This document shows, in pieces, positions 1 through 12,169 of a stretch of DNA of 64,000 bases. The translations under genes were made by a program, and so were the position numbers. The notes beneath the pieces were generated by a model that was given only the letters and a program-made list of their open reading frames with translations, was not told the origin of the DNA and ran no database searches. The stretch lies in contig NW_022098076.1 of assembly GCF_002288925.2 (NCBI RefSeq), positions 85,429,612 to 85,493,611 on the forward strand, read 5' to 3'. Position 1 is the first letter of the stretch; each line of letters starts with the position of its first letter. Source of the DNA: Delphinapterus leucas (taxonomy: Eukaryota; Chordata; Mammalia; Artiodactyla; Monodontidae).

Positions 1-82
1 GAGTTGTTCCACGTGTAGATGTATTTCTGGTGTATCCGTGGGGAGGAAGGGGATCTCTGCGTCTTACTCTTCCGCCATCTTC
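1..82 (-). mobile_element. 5' end of a young L1, cut by the window edge
   Basis: Read on the minus strand from position 82 leftwards, this matches the first 82 bases of the full-length L1 at 31067 with only about five differences. Both begin GAAGATGGCGGAAGAG. Because this is the extreme 5' end of the element, the copy was not 5'-truncated on insertion, and the rest should lie to the left of the window. Only the start of the 5' UTR is visible, so nothing can be said about its ORFs. The sequence from position 83 onward is flank. Confidence 0.85.
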
Positions 83-1110
83 AAGGTCACCTTCATGGAA
101 TTTTTATCCTATTGCAAGTGGATCCTTTGAGGGAGGATAAGAGGATAAATACCTAGACTGAGAGGTCAAAGAAATTAGGATCTATCCCTCATAGGTCCAG
201 AGAGAGAAACCCAAGCTCTTCCCTCGCCATGGCTCCTAGCTTAGTATGGCAAATAACTTAGACCAATCAGTTTTGATAAGGAATTCCTGGACCACTTATG
301 GATCTTAGGAGGATCCATGTAACCAGTTAATGCCTTGAGTATTCTTCTTGAGAGACGATCTATCTGGTTTAGTAAGACAAAGATTTATACTCAGTCCTTC
401 CTTGGCATGGCTCACTTTCTTCTGAGATTTGCAGTTAATTATTAGAATTATTTATACTCATAGAATATGAGATTATGAGATTATGCTTATTTTAAAAAGC
501 AAGAGAGTTTTTTTGTTTGAACTGTCGATAATCTTGAGTTTAGTGCAACAGCCCCAGATGATAACAGTTTAGGGTTTTTTCTCTTTTTATGTTTAATGCA
601 GAATGTTTATTTGATGTTCATTAAACTTAGTTTCTTAAGCTATTGCTTGACATCATACAAAGCATTCTTAATGTCATAGTAGAGATATAAAAGATCTTTA
701 CAAATTAAAATGCGATGCCCTTGTCCCCAAATATTTTAATGTCCACAAATGTGCTTTTAAAGTAAATATTAAATTCATGTTTGACACTCTAAATTTTGTG
801 TAATCTCAATACTACCAATAAGTAAACTATATTATACAGATGTGGAAAAATCTAGTTAGTATATAAATAATACTTTGCACCATTAACAACTTTATGATGT
901 GAAATTCACATATTGACTTAGGAAACTGTTTTGAGCCCCCAAAGTACCTTTGAAATATCATTGTATTACTACAAATAAAAATCACACTATATAATTGAAA
1001 AAATTTTTGAAAATACCAACTGCCTAGTGTTGGGCTATAACCCAAAGCATAAAATAAAATTCCAGAAGTCCATACAGATATAAATAAATGTTGCATAAAT
1101 AAATGAATGA
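83..1110. other. AT-rich intergenic DNA, no gene seen
   Basis: No convincing gene, RNA or named repeat was recognised here. The first 350 bases, next to the L1 head, have a mixed composition that could be a very old repeat. The remainder is AT-rich, and its short ORFs look like chance. Confidence 0.5.
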
Positions 1111-1890
1111 GGGAGAAGAGGTGAATCTCCCATACAGAAGAATTTCACATAATTTCTCTAGATACTATGCCATCATGGAGGCAAGCATAACTCCCCACTC
1201 TGGTGTGGGCTTTGCCTAGCGACTGGTGACTTCCTTCCAAAGAAGGCTGTATGGAAAGAAGGAAAATAAAAGAGGGACTTTACAGTGAAGCAACCTGACC
1301 CTCCCCAAAGCCCCATAGCTTCAGGCTAATCATGAGAATGATGTCAGACAAATCCCAACTAAGTCAAAATACCTGACCAGGGCTTCCCTGGTGGCACAGT
1401 GGTTGAGAGTCCGCCTGCCGATGCAGGGGACACGGGTTCGTGCCCTGGTCAGGGAAGATCCCACGTGCCGCGGAGCGGCTGGGCCCGTGAGCCATGGCCG
1501 CTGAGCCTGCGCGTCCGGAGCCTGTGCTCCGCAACGGGAGAGGCCACAGCAGTGAGAGGCCCGCGTATAGCAAAACTACAAAAGTCATCAAACTCAAGGA
1601 AAGTCTGCGTAACTCACAGCCAAGAGATGTCTAAGGAGACACAGTGACTAAATGTAATGTGGTCTCCTGAATGGGATCCCAGAACTGAAAAATGATGTTG
1701 CATAAAAACTAAGGAAATCTGAATAAAGTATAGATGAGTTAATAATAATGCATCAATCTTGGTTCATTCATTGTGAGAAATGTACCATACTAATTTAATA
1801 CACTAATAGGGACAGTAGGTGCAGGGAATATGATACATTCTCATTTTTTTCTGTAAATTTAACACTGTTCTAAAAAAAAGGTTTATTTTT
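1111..1890 (+). mobile_element. Ancient LINE 3'-end fragment split by a SINE
   Basis: The two flanks of the SINE at 1380-1577 read as one old repeat on the plus strand. It resembles the 3' regions of ancient L1 (L1ME-like) elements and shares wording with 60360-60780, such as a CCTGGAT/CCTGAAT block followed by an alternating AT-rich tail. It ends in an A/T-rich stretch near 1870-1890. The family assignment is from memory and is uncertain; interruption by the SINE is visible. Confidence 0.5.
1380..1577 (+). mobile_element. CHR-family SINE (cetacean tRNA-Glu SINE)
   Basis: The element starts with the CHR head GGGCTTCCCTGGTGGC and carries the internal RNA polymerase III B-box-like GGTTCG in its tRNA-derived part. 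It continues through the GC-rich body to GCAAAA. It is nearly complete and lies inside an older LINE. A clean target duplication was not found and the A-tail is short, so it is probably not among the youngest copies. Such SINEs are non-coding and are mobilised by the L1 machinery. Confidence 0.9.
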
Positions 1891-2096
1891 TAAAATGTTT
1901 CCTGCCGATGTAATTTTAATTTAAAAAGGTAAAAAGAAAATTTGCCTTATATACCAAACAAAGACATCCTATTAGTCTCTGGAAGTACTTTCTGCAGAGT
2001 CAACGAGGGCTTTTAATTTGTCAGCAGTGTTACCTCCCCTCCAAATATCTTTCCAAATACCAAACCATTATTCACTGAATAACTTTAATTTCAATA

Positions 2097-2314
2097 AGAT
2101 ACAATGTTTGTTTTTGGTTTTGTTTTGCGGTACGTGGGCCTCTCACTGTTGTGGCCTCTCCCGTTGCTGCGCAGGCTCAGTGGCCATGGCTCACGGGCCC
2201 AGCCGCTCCGCAGCATGTGGGATCTTCCCGGACCGGGGCACGAACCCGTGTCCCCTGCATTGGCAGGCGGACTCTCAACCACTGCGCCACCAGGGAAGCC
2301 CAGATACAATGTTT
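2097..2314 (-). mobile_element. CHR SINE with perfect target duplication
   Basis: A minus-strand CHR SINE occupies 2110-2301, flanked by a perfect 13-bp direct repeat AGATACAATGTTT at 2097-2109 and 2302-2314. Part of the 3' body, around the CCGGAGCCTGTGCTCC motif seen in the other copies, is missing, so this copy has a small internal deletion. The A-tail reads as interrupted T-runs on the plus strand. Confidence 0.93.
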
Positions 2315-2694
2315 TTAATGACTATATAAACACTTCATCTTCCATATACATAATTTTTCTAAAATCTTTCAAAACAGAATCTATATAGTGACTTCATAAC
2401 TGTGGTTACCAACCCCACGCTGGATTTCAGGCCCTGTAGCCAGTCCAGCCAGCTCTGTTGGTAAGACCCCACCCTTCCACTTCCCAACCCCATCATTGTT
2501 TATGTTTATGTCAATAATTTGGCAGGTGTGTGCATCAAGTCATGAAACAGGGATGCTTCTTGAACAGCAACAAAAACCCTACAGTACAAATAATCATGAC
2601 ATTGATTTTAATTGCAGCATTTCCCAATAGATTTTTCCAGAAAGAACAAAGCAGGTAGAGAATTCCAATTGTTAAAATAAAAAAGAAAGCAGTC

Positions 2695-2815
2695 GGGATT
2701 TTCCTGGAGGTCCAGTGGTTAAGACTTCACCTTCCACTGCAGGGAGTATGGGTTCAATCCCTGGTCAGGAAGTTAAGATACCACATGCCTCACAGCCAAA
2801 AAACCAAAACATAAA
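2695..2815 (+). mobile_element. Older short CHR-1 type SINE
   Basis: A diverged tRNA-Glu head (GGTCCAGTGGTTAAGACT, then GGTTCAATCCCTGGTCAGG) is followed by CACAGCCAAAAAACC. This is the short CHR-1 layout, lacking the GC-rich body of the younger copies. Divergence suggests an older insertion. Confidence 0.8.
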
Positions 2816-3640
2816 ACAGAAGCAATGTTGTGACAAATTCAATAAAGACTTTAAAAATGGTCCACATCAAAAAAATCTTTAAAAAGAAAAAAGCATTCAG
2901 AAATCCAAACTGAATACCATTATGAGACTCTCCAAGTGGGGCCTTCTCTATGCTCATTAAGAAGGTTTTGTTTTTTAAGAATGTCATTTTATGCTTACTG
3001 AGCAATGGTAGAAAGAGAGGGCAATGCTATCATTCCTGAAAGGCAAACTTATAGTGGAAAAATTCACTGCTATTTTAGGCTGCTTACAGATTTATATGAC
3101 CTGGTTTAAACCTAACTCTACTTCATAATTTCTAACCAAATCTCATGGAAAAGAACACCTTTGTATACTCTTTCTGTTTGTTTGACTGGAGATAGCAAAT
3201 TCTTTTTTAATGAACCATACGGGTCATTCTCATAAGATTTTGTAGGACTAGCATGCACTACTGACTATTAATAACTTACTTCCTGTTACTTGCAAGTTTG
3301 GCTATAGGGTCTAGAGTTCTAATGTGAGTTTCTCTATTAGCAAATGTTTTGGAAGTTCTGCTCATAAATATGATCAAATTAGCCTTTGCCACTATACATT
3401 TTAAGTCACTCAAAAGATAGTCATCTCACCTGTTATTTATTTTACAAAAGCAACCTTAGATGTACAATATTATTTCCTATTGAGAGAAAAATCTGACTCT
3501 TCAACATATTGCTTCATTAAGATGAAATGAAATCTTGTTTTCACAGGGAATGTGAGTTACAGGAGTCTATCAGGACATGAACTGCTCTGTTCCTCAACTT
3601 ACTTGACTGAGTTTTCTTTCAAATTTCTTACCATTAACCA
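2816..3640. other. AT-rich intergenic DNA, nothing recognised
   Basis: No gene or named repeat is evident. The short ORFs here have low-complexity, phenylalanine/leucine-rich translations expected from AT-rich DNA. Confidence 0.5.
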
Positions 3641-3644
3641 TGGA

Positions 3645-3780
3645 GAAAAAAAGAGAGAGAGGTGGATAGGGGATCAGGAGGTAAAGAAAGAAGAAAAGGA
3701 AAGAGGGAGGGAAAATACAGAGTAGGGGAGGGAAAAGGGAGGTGAGGTAGAGAGAGACAGGAAGGGAGCAGTGTAGAATA
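3645..3780 (+). repeat. Purine (GA)-rich low-complexity tract
   Basis: About 130 bases are almost entirely A and G on the plus strand, with GGAGGGAAAA and AGAGAGA segments. Opposite-strand ORFs through it are composed of Ser/Pro/Leu/Phe and are artefacts. The tract ends just before the L1 insertion at 3843. Confidence 0.85.
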
Positions 3781-3833
3781 TGGAAGGCAAGCTGAGAGGG
3801 AGCAATCACTGTATAACCATGATAAAAAAAATC

Positions 3834-4785
3834 TCTTTGCAAGATATACAGATTGCCAACAAACACATGAAAGGATGCTCAGCATCACTAATCATTAGAG
3901 AATGCAAATCAAAACTACAATGAAGTATCTCCTCACACAGGTCAGAATGGCCATCATCAAAAAATCTACAAACAATAAATGCTGGAGAGGGTGTGGAGAA
4001 AAGGGAACCCTCTTGCACTGTTGGTGGGAATGTGAGTTGACAGCCACTATGGAGAACAGTATGGAGGTTCCTTAAAAAACAAAAACTAGAATTACCATAT
4101 GACCCAGCAATCCCTCTACTGGACATATACCCTGAAAAAACCATAATTCAAAAAGAGTCATGTACCACAATGTTCATTGCAGCACCATTTACAATAGCCA
4201 GGACATGGAAGCAACCTAAGTGTCCATCGACAGATGAATGGATAAAGAAGATGTGGCACATATATACAATGGAATATTACTCAGCCATAAAAAGAAACGA
4301 AATTGAGTTATTTGTAGTGAGGTGGATGGGCCTAGAGTCTGTCATGCAGAGTGAAGTAAGTCAGAAAGAGAAAAACAAATATTGTATACTAACACATATA
4401 TGTGGAATCTAAAAAAAAAATGGTTCTGATGAACCTAGGGGCAGGACAGGAATAAAGACTCAGATGTAGAGAATGGACTTGAAGCCACAGAGAGAGGGAA
4501 GGGTAAGCTGGGATGAAGTGAGAGAGTAGCATTGACATATATACACTACCAAATGTAAAATAGATAGCTAGTGGGAAACAGCTGCATCACATGGGGAGAT
4601 CAGCTCCGCGCTTTGTGACCACCTAGAGGGGTGGGATAGGGAGGGTGGGAGGGAGACGCAAGAGGAAGGGGATATGGAGACATATGTATACATATAGCTG
4701 ATGCACTTTGTTATACAGCAAAAACTAATACAACATTGTAAAGCAATTATACTCCAATAAAGATGTTAAAAAAACTTCTTTGCAA
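3834..4785 (+). mobile_element. 5'-truncated young L1 with target duplication
   Basis: The element covers 3843-4774, from the ORF2 C-terminal region through the 3' UTR and A-tail, and belongs to the same family as the full-length L1 at 31 kb. It is flanked by the direct repeat TCTTTGCAA at 3834-3842 and 4777-4785. The ORF2 tail is readable around 4170-4412 (the [20 protein letters not shown] segment) but broken upstream. The 3' UTR has a G-run tract near 4627-4670. Confidence 0.9.
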
Positions 4786-6716
4786 AGTTATTCAAACCAA
4801 AAACTAATGTTATTGCTCATAGAATTGATCTACTTCAGCTCCAGGAATCAACATGGTACTATTTACTCCTATGGCATAAATTCATTAAAGAAGGAACTTG
4901 CAATATTCCAGACACAGACTTCAGTTTCAAATACTTCAGATTTCAAGTACTCTAGCAGAGTCTGAAAGCTTATTTAGTTTCTATTTGCAAATATATGGCC
5001 ACCATATGTACAATCTTTTTTAGGGAGGATGTGGGAGGAGAATCCTTGCCTTTAAAAATTAGTTATAATTTAGAGAGTTGACTAGGTAATAGATAATAGA
5101 ATATCCGATAAAAAATCACCAGAGATCACATGAAATATTTTAACTCCCCTTTCTTGAGAATGTTCACTGATGAAATTGGTTATAAAACTTGTCCTTAAAC
5201 AAATTTACAAATTCAATGAAGTTAAATGTTGAGAACATGTGAGAATCTTCAGATGACAAGTTCTAGAAGTCTAAAATTCTAAGGTCTTCATATCACTCTA
5301 CCCCTGTCTTTTAAATGAAAACACCAAATGAACTTTTCCTAAAAGTAACAATCTCTTGGCTATTCTTGCAAAAATGTTAAGGACTCAACTGAAAACTTTT
5401 AACAATGAACAATCCAGCTACTCTTGAATGGTGTTTTCACTTTATTAGTCATCCAAAGAAAGATAAATGTATTCATGCTTCTGTGCCCTTGTCTTTTTTG
5501 ATAACCCAATTCCATGACATATCAGGCATACATTCTTCTTAAACCAGTTTTCTCAGCCACAAAATGACAATATCACAATAAAAAATTAAGAGAGCTTGCC
5601 CCAGTTAAAAAACTTCTTAGTAAGACTTTCCCTGTGGGCACATGTATGTTGTCTAAGCCCAAGCTGTATTCACCAAGAACTTGCTGTTCCTTTCTTTCAA
5701 AACCCTTCCACTTGTGAGTGAAAGAAACACATTACAGAGTGGAGAAGAGCAGAAGCTGAGGCTGCAAAACTCATAATTTCGTATTAAAATGGGATCAGTG
5801 AAACACAAAGTTTGGTTCAGAGTTGCAATTGGGATGCCCCATCTGGCAAACTGTACCTTTCTATCAAAGGTGGAATAGGACCAGTAATGTAAAAATGACT
5901 TAAACATAACAAATTATCACTAGGATGAAAATATGGTCATTTTTCTCTTGTCCTTCTCATAATTTCTTAAATAATCTGATGATTTTGATATCCTTTCTAT
6001 AGCCAACTAATGCATCAGAGTAAGTCCCTGTGTGTACACACACAGACCCTCACCAACACCACACACACAGGCAATTTCTAATTCTCTAGGCTCCTTGGGA
6101 GGTCTTCAGTGATTCTACTACAACAGTGAGTAAGTGAGGTGGTTTGACTGACAACAGACAGGTTAAATTTACAGGTGAGCATGTCAACTCAAAATGAAAT
6201 GCTTTTCAAGTAAACATCATAGGTAAATGTTTAATTAGTACCTTTTAAATGTTTCATTGCTATACTACACTTGTACTCTCCCAGGTTGCTCATTTTTAAT
6301 AACCTGAGTAAATTTTTAAGATGTCTGCAGTGATTGGTTGACTTTTTTATGACTTATCTAGTCCAGTACTATAGTTTCAGAAAACACACACACACACACA
6401 CACGGGCGCGTGCATGCACACCCATTTGAGCACGTAAGCATCTCTCTTTGATTAGATGTTAGGGATATTCCTGTGACTCTCTCTGCTCATTTGCAGTAGC
6501 TTTCTTTATTCTGATTAATGATTTCCCATCCCACCTCTGCTCCCACTCTTTCATTAATTTTATCTCTTCTTTTTACTCTTCTTGCATTAGTAGTTTTTAC
6601 TTTAATTTTACTTGCACTTTTTAAATTTAAGCCACTTAAAATCCTTTTAGAAATAGGCATGATATGTGTATGTACCTGTGTGCCTGAGCAAACTGACACA
6701 AAGAGGGAAGAACAAA
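4786..6716. other. Intergenic DNA with a CA microsatellite
   Basis: No gene was recognised over almost 2 kb. A short CA repeat occurs at about 6383-6403, followed by a CGGGCGCG interruption, and smaller CA runs lie near 6036-6068. The short ORFs look random. Confidence 0.5.
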
Positions 6717-7100
6717 GAATACATCTTGTTTTATTTTTTTATTTTATCAATTTTTTTATTGAAGTGTAGTTGATTTACCATGCTGTATTAGTTTCAGGTA
6801 TACAGCAAAGTGATTCAGTTATACATACATATATATCTATTTTTTTCAGATTCTTTTCCCTTACAGGTTATTACAAAATACTGAGTAGAGTTCCCTGTGC
6901 TATACAATAGGTTCTAGTTGATCATCTATTTTATATATAGTAGTGTGCATATGTTAATCCCAAATTCCTAATTTATCTCTACTCATCTTTCCCCTTTGGT
7001 AACAATAAATTTGTTTTCTATGTCTGTGGGTCTATTTCTGTTTTGCATGTAAGTTCATTTAAAATTTCCACATATAAGCGATATCTTATGAATACATCTT
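6717..7100 (-). mobile_element. Older 5'-truncated L1 3' end, minus strand
   Basis: L1 3'-UTR sequence is recognisable on the minus strand at 6728-7089; on the plus strand it reads as TTGAAGTGTAGTTGATTTAC and then CAGCAAAGTGATTCAGTTAT. It is flanked by the direct repeat GAATACATCTT at 6717-6727 and 7090-7100. Sequence divergence from the young L1s indicates an older subfamily. Confidence 0.85.
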
Positions 7101-7389
7101 TTTAAAATAACCCTTCATTCGGGTGAGTCTGGTCTCTCCTTTCATAATTTATTCTAATATTTAGTAATCTTCTATGAGCTGGAAATTCTTTTTTACACAG
7201 TTGTATTGTGAAAAAAAATAGATTTTTGTAAGCAGGATCATCTTTTAAGTGTATTGGGGACAGACTCACCAGGGTTAAAGGAGGCTCTAGAGAACATTGA
7301 TCACATCTCACTACAAAAACAGATTCCTAGTTTCAAATATTTACAGAGAAGCTTAACTTAAAGTTAACACAACTACAAGGTGATTGTAC

Positions 7390-7910
7390 TATTTAGGGAT
7401 TTTCAGTTGTAAACAACAGAAAGTGATTCCATCCACATGTTTCCCAGCATTGTAACTATCCCCTAGGATGCATTTTTCCTTTCTCATTTTACCAATACAA
7501 GTGTTTCCTTTCCCAAATAGTATTAAGGCACAAAGCATCCCAGCTAAAGATTTTGTTTCCTACCCTCCCTTTTAGCTAAGAGTGGTCATGTGACTAAAAT
7601 TTCAAAGATCAAATGCAAGAAAAAATTATCTCTGTTACTTCTACATCCTTCCTTTAAAAAAAAAAATATCACTTTCCCTCCACTACTGTCCTCCCCTTTC
7701 CAGAGGGTGGAATGTGGATATGGTGCCGGTGATCCGGCTTCAAATACTAAGACTAGAACAACACTCTAGAGATGTGAACATCAAGACAGGATCTAATTCC
7801 CTGCAAGAGGCTGGGGAGATGAGCTGCCTGATAGTTCTGAGTTACGTTCATCTCAACTCTTACATGACAGACAAAGTATTTGTGAGATTCTTCACTACAA
7901 TAGCTTAGCT
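7390..7910 (+). repeat. Possible ancient interspersed repeat, family unknown
   Basis: Phrases such as TCAGTTGTAAACAACAGAAA and GTGGTCATGTGACTAAAAT resemble an old mammal-wide repeat whose family I cannot name. It is strongly diverged, and a 64-codon ORF across it appears to be chance. Confidence 0.3.
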
Positions 7911-9040
7911 TGCATTATATACAACATTTTAATTTAATCAGACACTGGATTTTTTGGAATTATATTGGGGAGTTCACAAAATGAATAGAAATATTCAAAA
8001 TCAAGCTTGGTAAATAGTCAGGGACCAAGAGATACAGGACATGTCCAAAATCTTACCACAGGCTGCTGACATCATTCCTCTCTTCTGAATGCTTGAGTCT
8101 GTGGCAGCCAACCACAAATGCTCCCTGAATATCCTCAGCTTTTAAATCATTCTTCTATGATTCAAAGTTTAGATACTGGGCAGACAAAAACGACAATGTC
8201 CACCACAGTCTACCTTTGCCCATGGGGTAGTCCTACAAATCCTTTTCCTAATTCTTATGCTTAAAAAAAGTCTCCCACTAAAATTTAGCTAATATTCATA
8301 TAGCTGCAAACATACCTTCTTTCCGAGATGAAGATCAGGCATCCTGCTCAAAATCCAGCATCCTTTTCATTTCTCTTCTATGTATGAGGCAATTCCATGA
8401 TGATATCATGCACTATGAACAAAATAATAACATTATTCAAAAGTGTATTTGGCATTAATAAGGGAGAAGGAGTCAAAATCAAAGGGAAATCAGTTAAGTG
8501 TATTAATATATATTTGACACACCAAGGAAGGAAATATAAGTTAATGTTTTAGTCCTCATATCTGTAATTATCATAAAAGCACAGTTGGTTATAAAATTTT
8601 CCATCCTCCAATACCCATTCCATATTCCCATTGACTCAAAACACCTTTCTGGTGGTCAAGATGTTTACCTGGGACAACACTGAGTGATTTATATAACCCC
8701 AAGGAAAGGTAGTCATTCACACTCTTGTCTCTAGAAGCTGCTCTTTATCAGCACACACACACAAAAAATCAATAGCTATATGCCAGGTCCCAAGGGCTCT
8801 ACTGATTTGTTCTAATAAGAAGACCACGTACGGAGCAGCAGCTTTAATTGGTGTCATCCCCTGATTAAACTTACAATTACTAATGGGCTCTGCAAGACCA
8901 ATCAATCTTCCCCACTGGTCACGCTGGAAAGTTGAATGGACACATGGTTGCAATTACCACCCATGCAGCTTTCAAGTCTTGCATTATGGGGTTTCCCTCA
9001 GCATCTTTCTCCCATTGAAAATGGGAGAAAGACTTTTTTC
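7911..9040. other. Intergenic DNA, no gene seen
   Basis: No confident gene or named repeat was recognised. A perfect 12-bp inverted repeat lies at 9004-9032 and is listed separately. Confidence 0.45.
9004..9032. repeat. Perfect 12-bp inverted repeat
   Basis: TCTTTCTCCCAT at 9004-9015 is the exact reverse complement of ATGGGAGAAAGA at 9021-9032, separated by the five bases TGAAA. It would form a stable small hairpin in single-stranded DNA or RNA. It lies immediately before an old L1 fragment and no host transcript is evident around it. Confidence 0.9.
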
Positions 9041-9049
9041 TCATTGAAA

Positions 9050-9720
9050 ACGTTTACTTATTTTTTCTTCTATTTTTGACATTATTTTGAACTTACATAA
9101 AAGTTGCAAGAATAGCACAAAAATCCTCTGATGCTCTTCACTCAGAATCATTCTATCCTTTCTTCTCTTTCCTGTCTTTCTCCATTATCTTCCTTTCTTC
9201 CTTTTTCTCTTTCTCATTGTTTTCTCTCTTTCATTCTTATTTTTTTCTTAACTATTTCAAAGCAAATTGCACACATGGTGCCCATTTACCCTTAACTACT
9301 ATGGTGTGTATTTTCTTAAAGCATACAATTATCTTAATTATCAAAATCAAGGAATCAAAATCAAGAAATTAATGTGGATGATATATTATCTAATTCCACA
9401 GCCAATTCTACAATAATGTCCTTCGTAGTAAAAACAGCAACAACACAGTAGAACAGATCAGTTATTTCATAGACTGTCCCTCAATTTGTGGTTGTTTGAT
9501 TGTTCTTTATTGTTAAATTCAAATTATGCCTTATTGGCAGGAATGTAACAGAAATGAGACTGTCTTCTTAGTGCCTGATATCAGGAAGAACATGCTGTTG
9601 ATTAACCCAACTACTGGTAATGTTAATTTTGACCCTGTGGTCATAACATGTGATTTATCCTTGAGAATGTCCCATGTGTGCTTGGAAAGAATGCGTATTC
9701 TGCTGCAGTTGGATCAGTAA
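9050..9720 (-). mobile_element. Patchwork of ancient L1 fragments
   Basis: The stretch near 9060-9130 (TTTGAACTTACATAAAAGTT and following) resembles the 3' region of old L1s. The 9660-9720 part, with CTTGGAAAGAATGCGTATTC, resembles an inverted ORF2 fragment. Between them are pyrimidine-rich sequence and the near-tandem motif ATCAAAATCAAG at 9340-9365. Coding capacity is lost. Boundaries and subfamily are uncertain. Confidence 0.5.
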
Positions 9721-10134
9721 ATGACTATGAGAATGCTCATCGTTGCTGAATATTTGTATATATATTTGTATATTTAGCAATTAGAAAAATAACTTTAGGA
9801 TAAGCTCAAAGGTGGACCGAATGTGAGACAGACTCGGGTCAAATTTTCATTGATCACTTGACCCTTCAAATTCCAATATGACTGAAGTTTATTTCTGGAT
9901 CTCTCTGAAAGTGTGAAAAAGAACCCCAAACCTCTCAGTGCAATCTTGTTGAATGGCTGCAAATCCCTTTAAAGTAGACCAAGCAAAGATCCATAGTACA
10001 CGCATGTGATGCTATTGTGAGGTCTTCCTTTATGGGTCTCTAAGTATTCACCTTACTAGGGCTTTGGATATGGAAACGGACTCAAATCTAGGAATTTAAT
10101 AAGGTGCTGTGACTTTCAAGAAGATCTAAATTTT

Positions 10135-10482
10135 TTTAATTTTTTTTAAATTTATTTTTAGCTGTGTTGGGTCTTCGTTGTTGCATGCCGGCTTTCTCTA
10201 GTTGGGATGAGTGCAGGCTACTCTCTTCATTGCGGTGCACGGGCTTCTCATTGCGTGGCTTCCCTTGCTGCGGAGCACATGCTCTGGGAGTGCGGGCTTA
10301 GTAGTTGTGGCACACTGGGCTCAGTAGTTGTGGCTCGCGGGCTCTAGAGCGCAGGCTCAGTAGTTGTGGCACAAGGGCTTAGTTGCTCCGTGGCATGTGG
10401 GATCTTCCCGGACCAGGGCTCGAATCCATGTACCTTGCATTGGCAGGCGGATTCTTAACCACTGTGCCACCAGGGAAGCCCC
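10135..10482 (-). mobile_element. Long CHR-type SINE, minus strand
   Basis: A long SINE form is present in reverse orientation. The tRNA-like head lies at the right end (CCAGGGAAGCCCC near 10470-10482) and the A-rich tail at the left (T-runs at 10132-10160). Its body contains repeated blocks around TAGTTGTGGC at about 10301, 10325 and 10360, a known character of the long CHR subfamily. Moderately diverged. Confidence 0.88.
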
Positions 10483-10489
10483 CAATTTT

Positions 10490-11185
10490 TTTCTTCATAT
10501 TTTGTTTAAGTTATCCAAATCAAACAGGCGCTTAGTGAGTTATCCTTAATTTCAGTCTCTGGGACTCCATGATCAGAACATCATAATCAAAGCTCACTTT
10601 CTGACAGTTAACTTTTCAGGACAGTTAGAATGTATGAGTGCTTTTTCCACTGTGCTTCTAGTTGTCAGATGCTACGTGTTTGTGTCTGAAAGTCTACATA
10701 CTTTCATAGCATTGAAATATATAAAACAGATTATTTTAGCAGTCATAGAATGTTCCCGGTTTTGAGTTTGTGCCTGAGACAAGAATATAATAATTTGAGT
10801 TTATGGTTCTTTTTAAAATTATCCAGTGCTGTTATTATCCCTGCATTCTTTGGATAACGCATGTCTTGATACTGATCTACAGCAGTGGTCGCTTAGTGGC
10901 CTTCAATGAGTACTCAGTTCCAGTTCAAAACAGGCAATGATTTAATAAATCATGTTGCGATCATATATCATAGGCTGACAGATCCCTATCCTTTAATACT
11001 GGAAGACTCTAGATTTCCATTGATTTCAGCTCTATGAAAGCCAGATATAATCTGAGATTTCCCTAAACTCTATAAAGAAACAAAATCACTTCCTTAATAA
11101 TCTCTGCACTATAAATCTTTGCTTATATTTGTGTATATATATATATATATATATATACTTGTTTTACTTTGTTTCAAAAAATAGA
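10490..11185. other. Intergenic AT-rich DNA with a TA repeat
   Basis: No gene is evident. A short (TA)n microsatellite occurs at about 11136-11157. Confidence 0.5.
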
Positions 11186-11189
11186 AATA

Positions 11190-11640
11190 AGCACTAGTTT
11201 AAACAAAAGACTTTGGCTGCAATAATATTGAGGAACCCATAGGTGGTCAATTGCTTTAATGTCCTCAATTCTTCACCCTTCCCTGTATACACAGCCTTAG
11301 CCTTTGCAGTATCCACTCTCTGTGACTTGGCAGTTCCTTCCACAAGAGGGAGTGTATATTTTTCCACCCCACAGATGTTGGGCTTAACCACATGACTTAC
11401 ACTGACCAATGAAATGTTAGCAGATATACTTGCAAAATGCTTGCTCAGTTGGGCCTGCTCTTCTGCATTCTTGCCTCTCACCATCAGAAGGACATTCATC
11501 CAGTAGCTGCTAGTCAAGGGAAGATGAGGAAAATGTGGAGTAGACCTGCACTTAAGCACAGCTTGGAGTCAAGCCCCATTAAGTCCAGCCTAGAAGGGCC
11601 AACCTCCTATCAACTGGCATTCATAGGAGTTTGAAACAAA
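11190..11640. repeat. Possible ancient interspersed repeat, family unknown
   Basis: The segment around 11380-11470 has the style of a degraded mammal-wide repeat (CACATGACTTACACTGACCA, then GCAGATATACTTGCAAAATG). The 121-codon minus-strand ORF and 65-codon plus-strand ORF across it have no recognisable domain and probably reflect chance. I cannot name the family. Confidence 0.3.
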
Positions 11641-12169
11641 TATTCATGTTAAATGTCACTGAGCTTTTTTAGGGTGGGGAATTGTCATGCAAAATTATTA
11701 CGGATATAGCTGATAGATACATCATGGACTAATTAGAATGACTAGAGACCCAAGTCTTGGGACAGAGACAAGAGCCTAAGGAAACTAGGAATGGCCAAGA
11801 CTCCACCACAAAAATAGTCTATTTAGGGTTCTACTGTAGGTGTCGTTACCACTGGAGACTGGCTACTGTCACACCATATTTCACATTCCCCAGGCACACA
11901 CGGGAGTCCACTATACTGTCAATCATACCACAGCTCCAGAAAATAATCTCTAGTTACCTCTCTTCTCATTCACCACTCTTCCATATTCAAAACCCAATCT
12001 GGAGCATTTAATCAGCCAACCAAGGTCACATATCTCCATTCCAACACCAAGAAGTTGGGAGAAGGCATATCTGCCTCCCTGTGGCTTGTACCAATCTTGT
12101 GATTCCTGCCAAATATAAGAAGTATTTAAATTCTGGGTAGCCAAAAAAAAGACAGATGTCCGTTACATG

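Noticed and set aside
1380..1460. tRNA-like head of CHR SINEs as a tRNA gene
   Set aside because: The tRNA-Glu-derived part of the SINE keeps promoter-box-like sequence but does not have an intact tRNA; the same applies to the other CHR copies.
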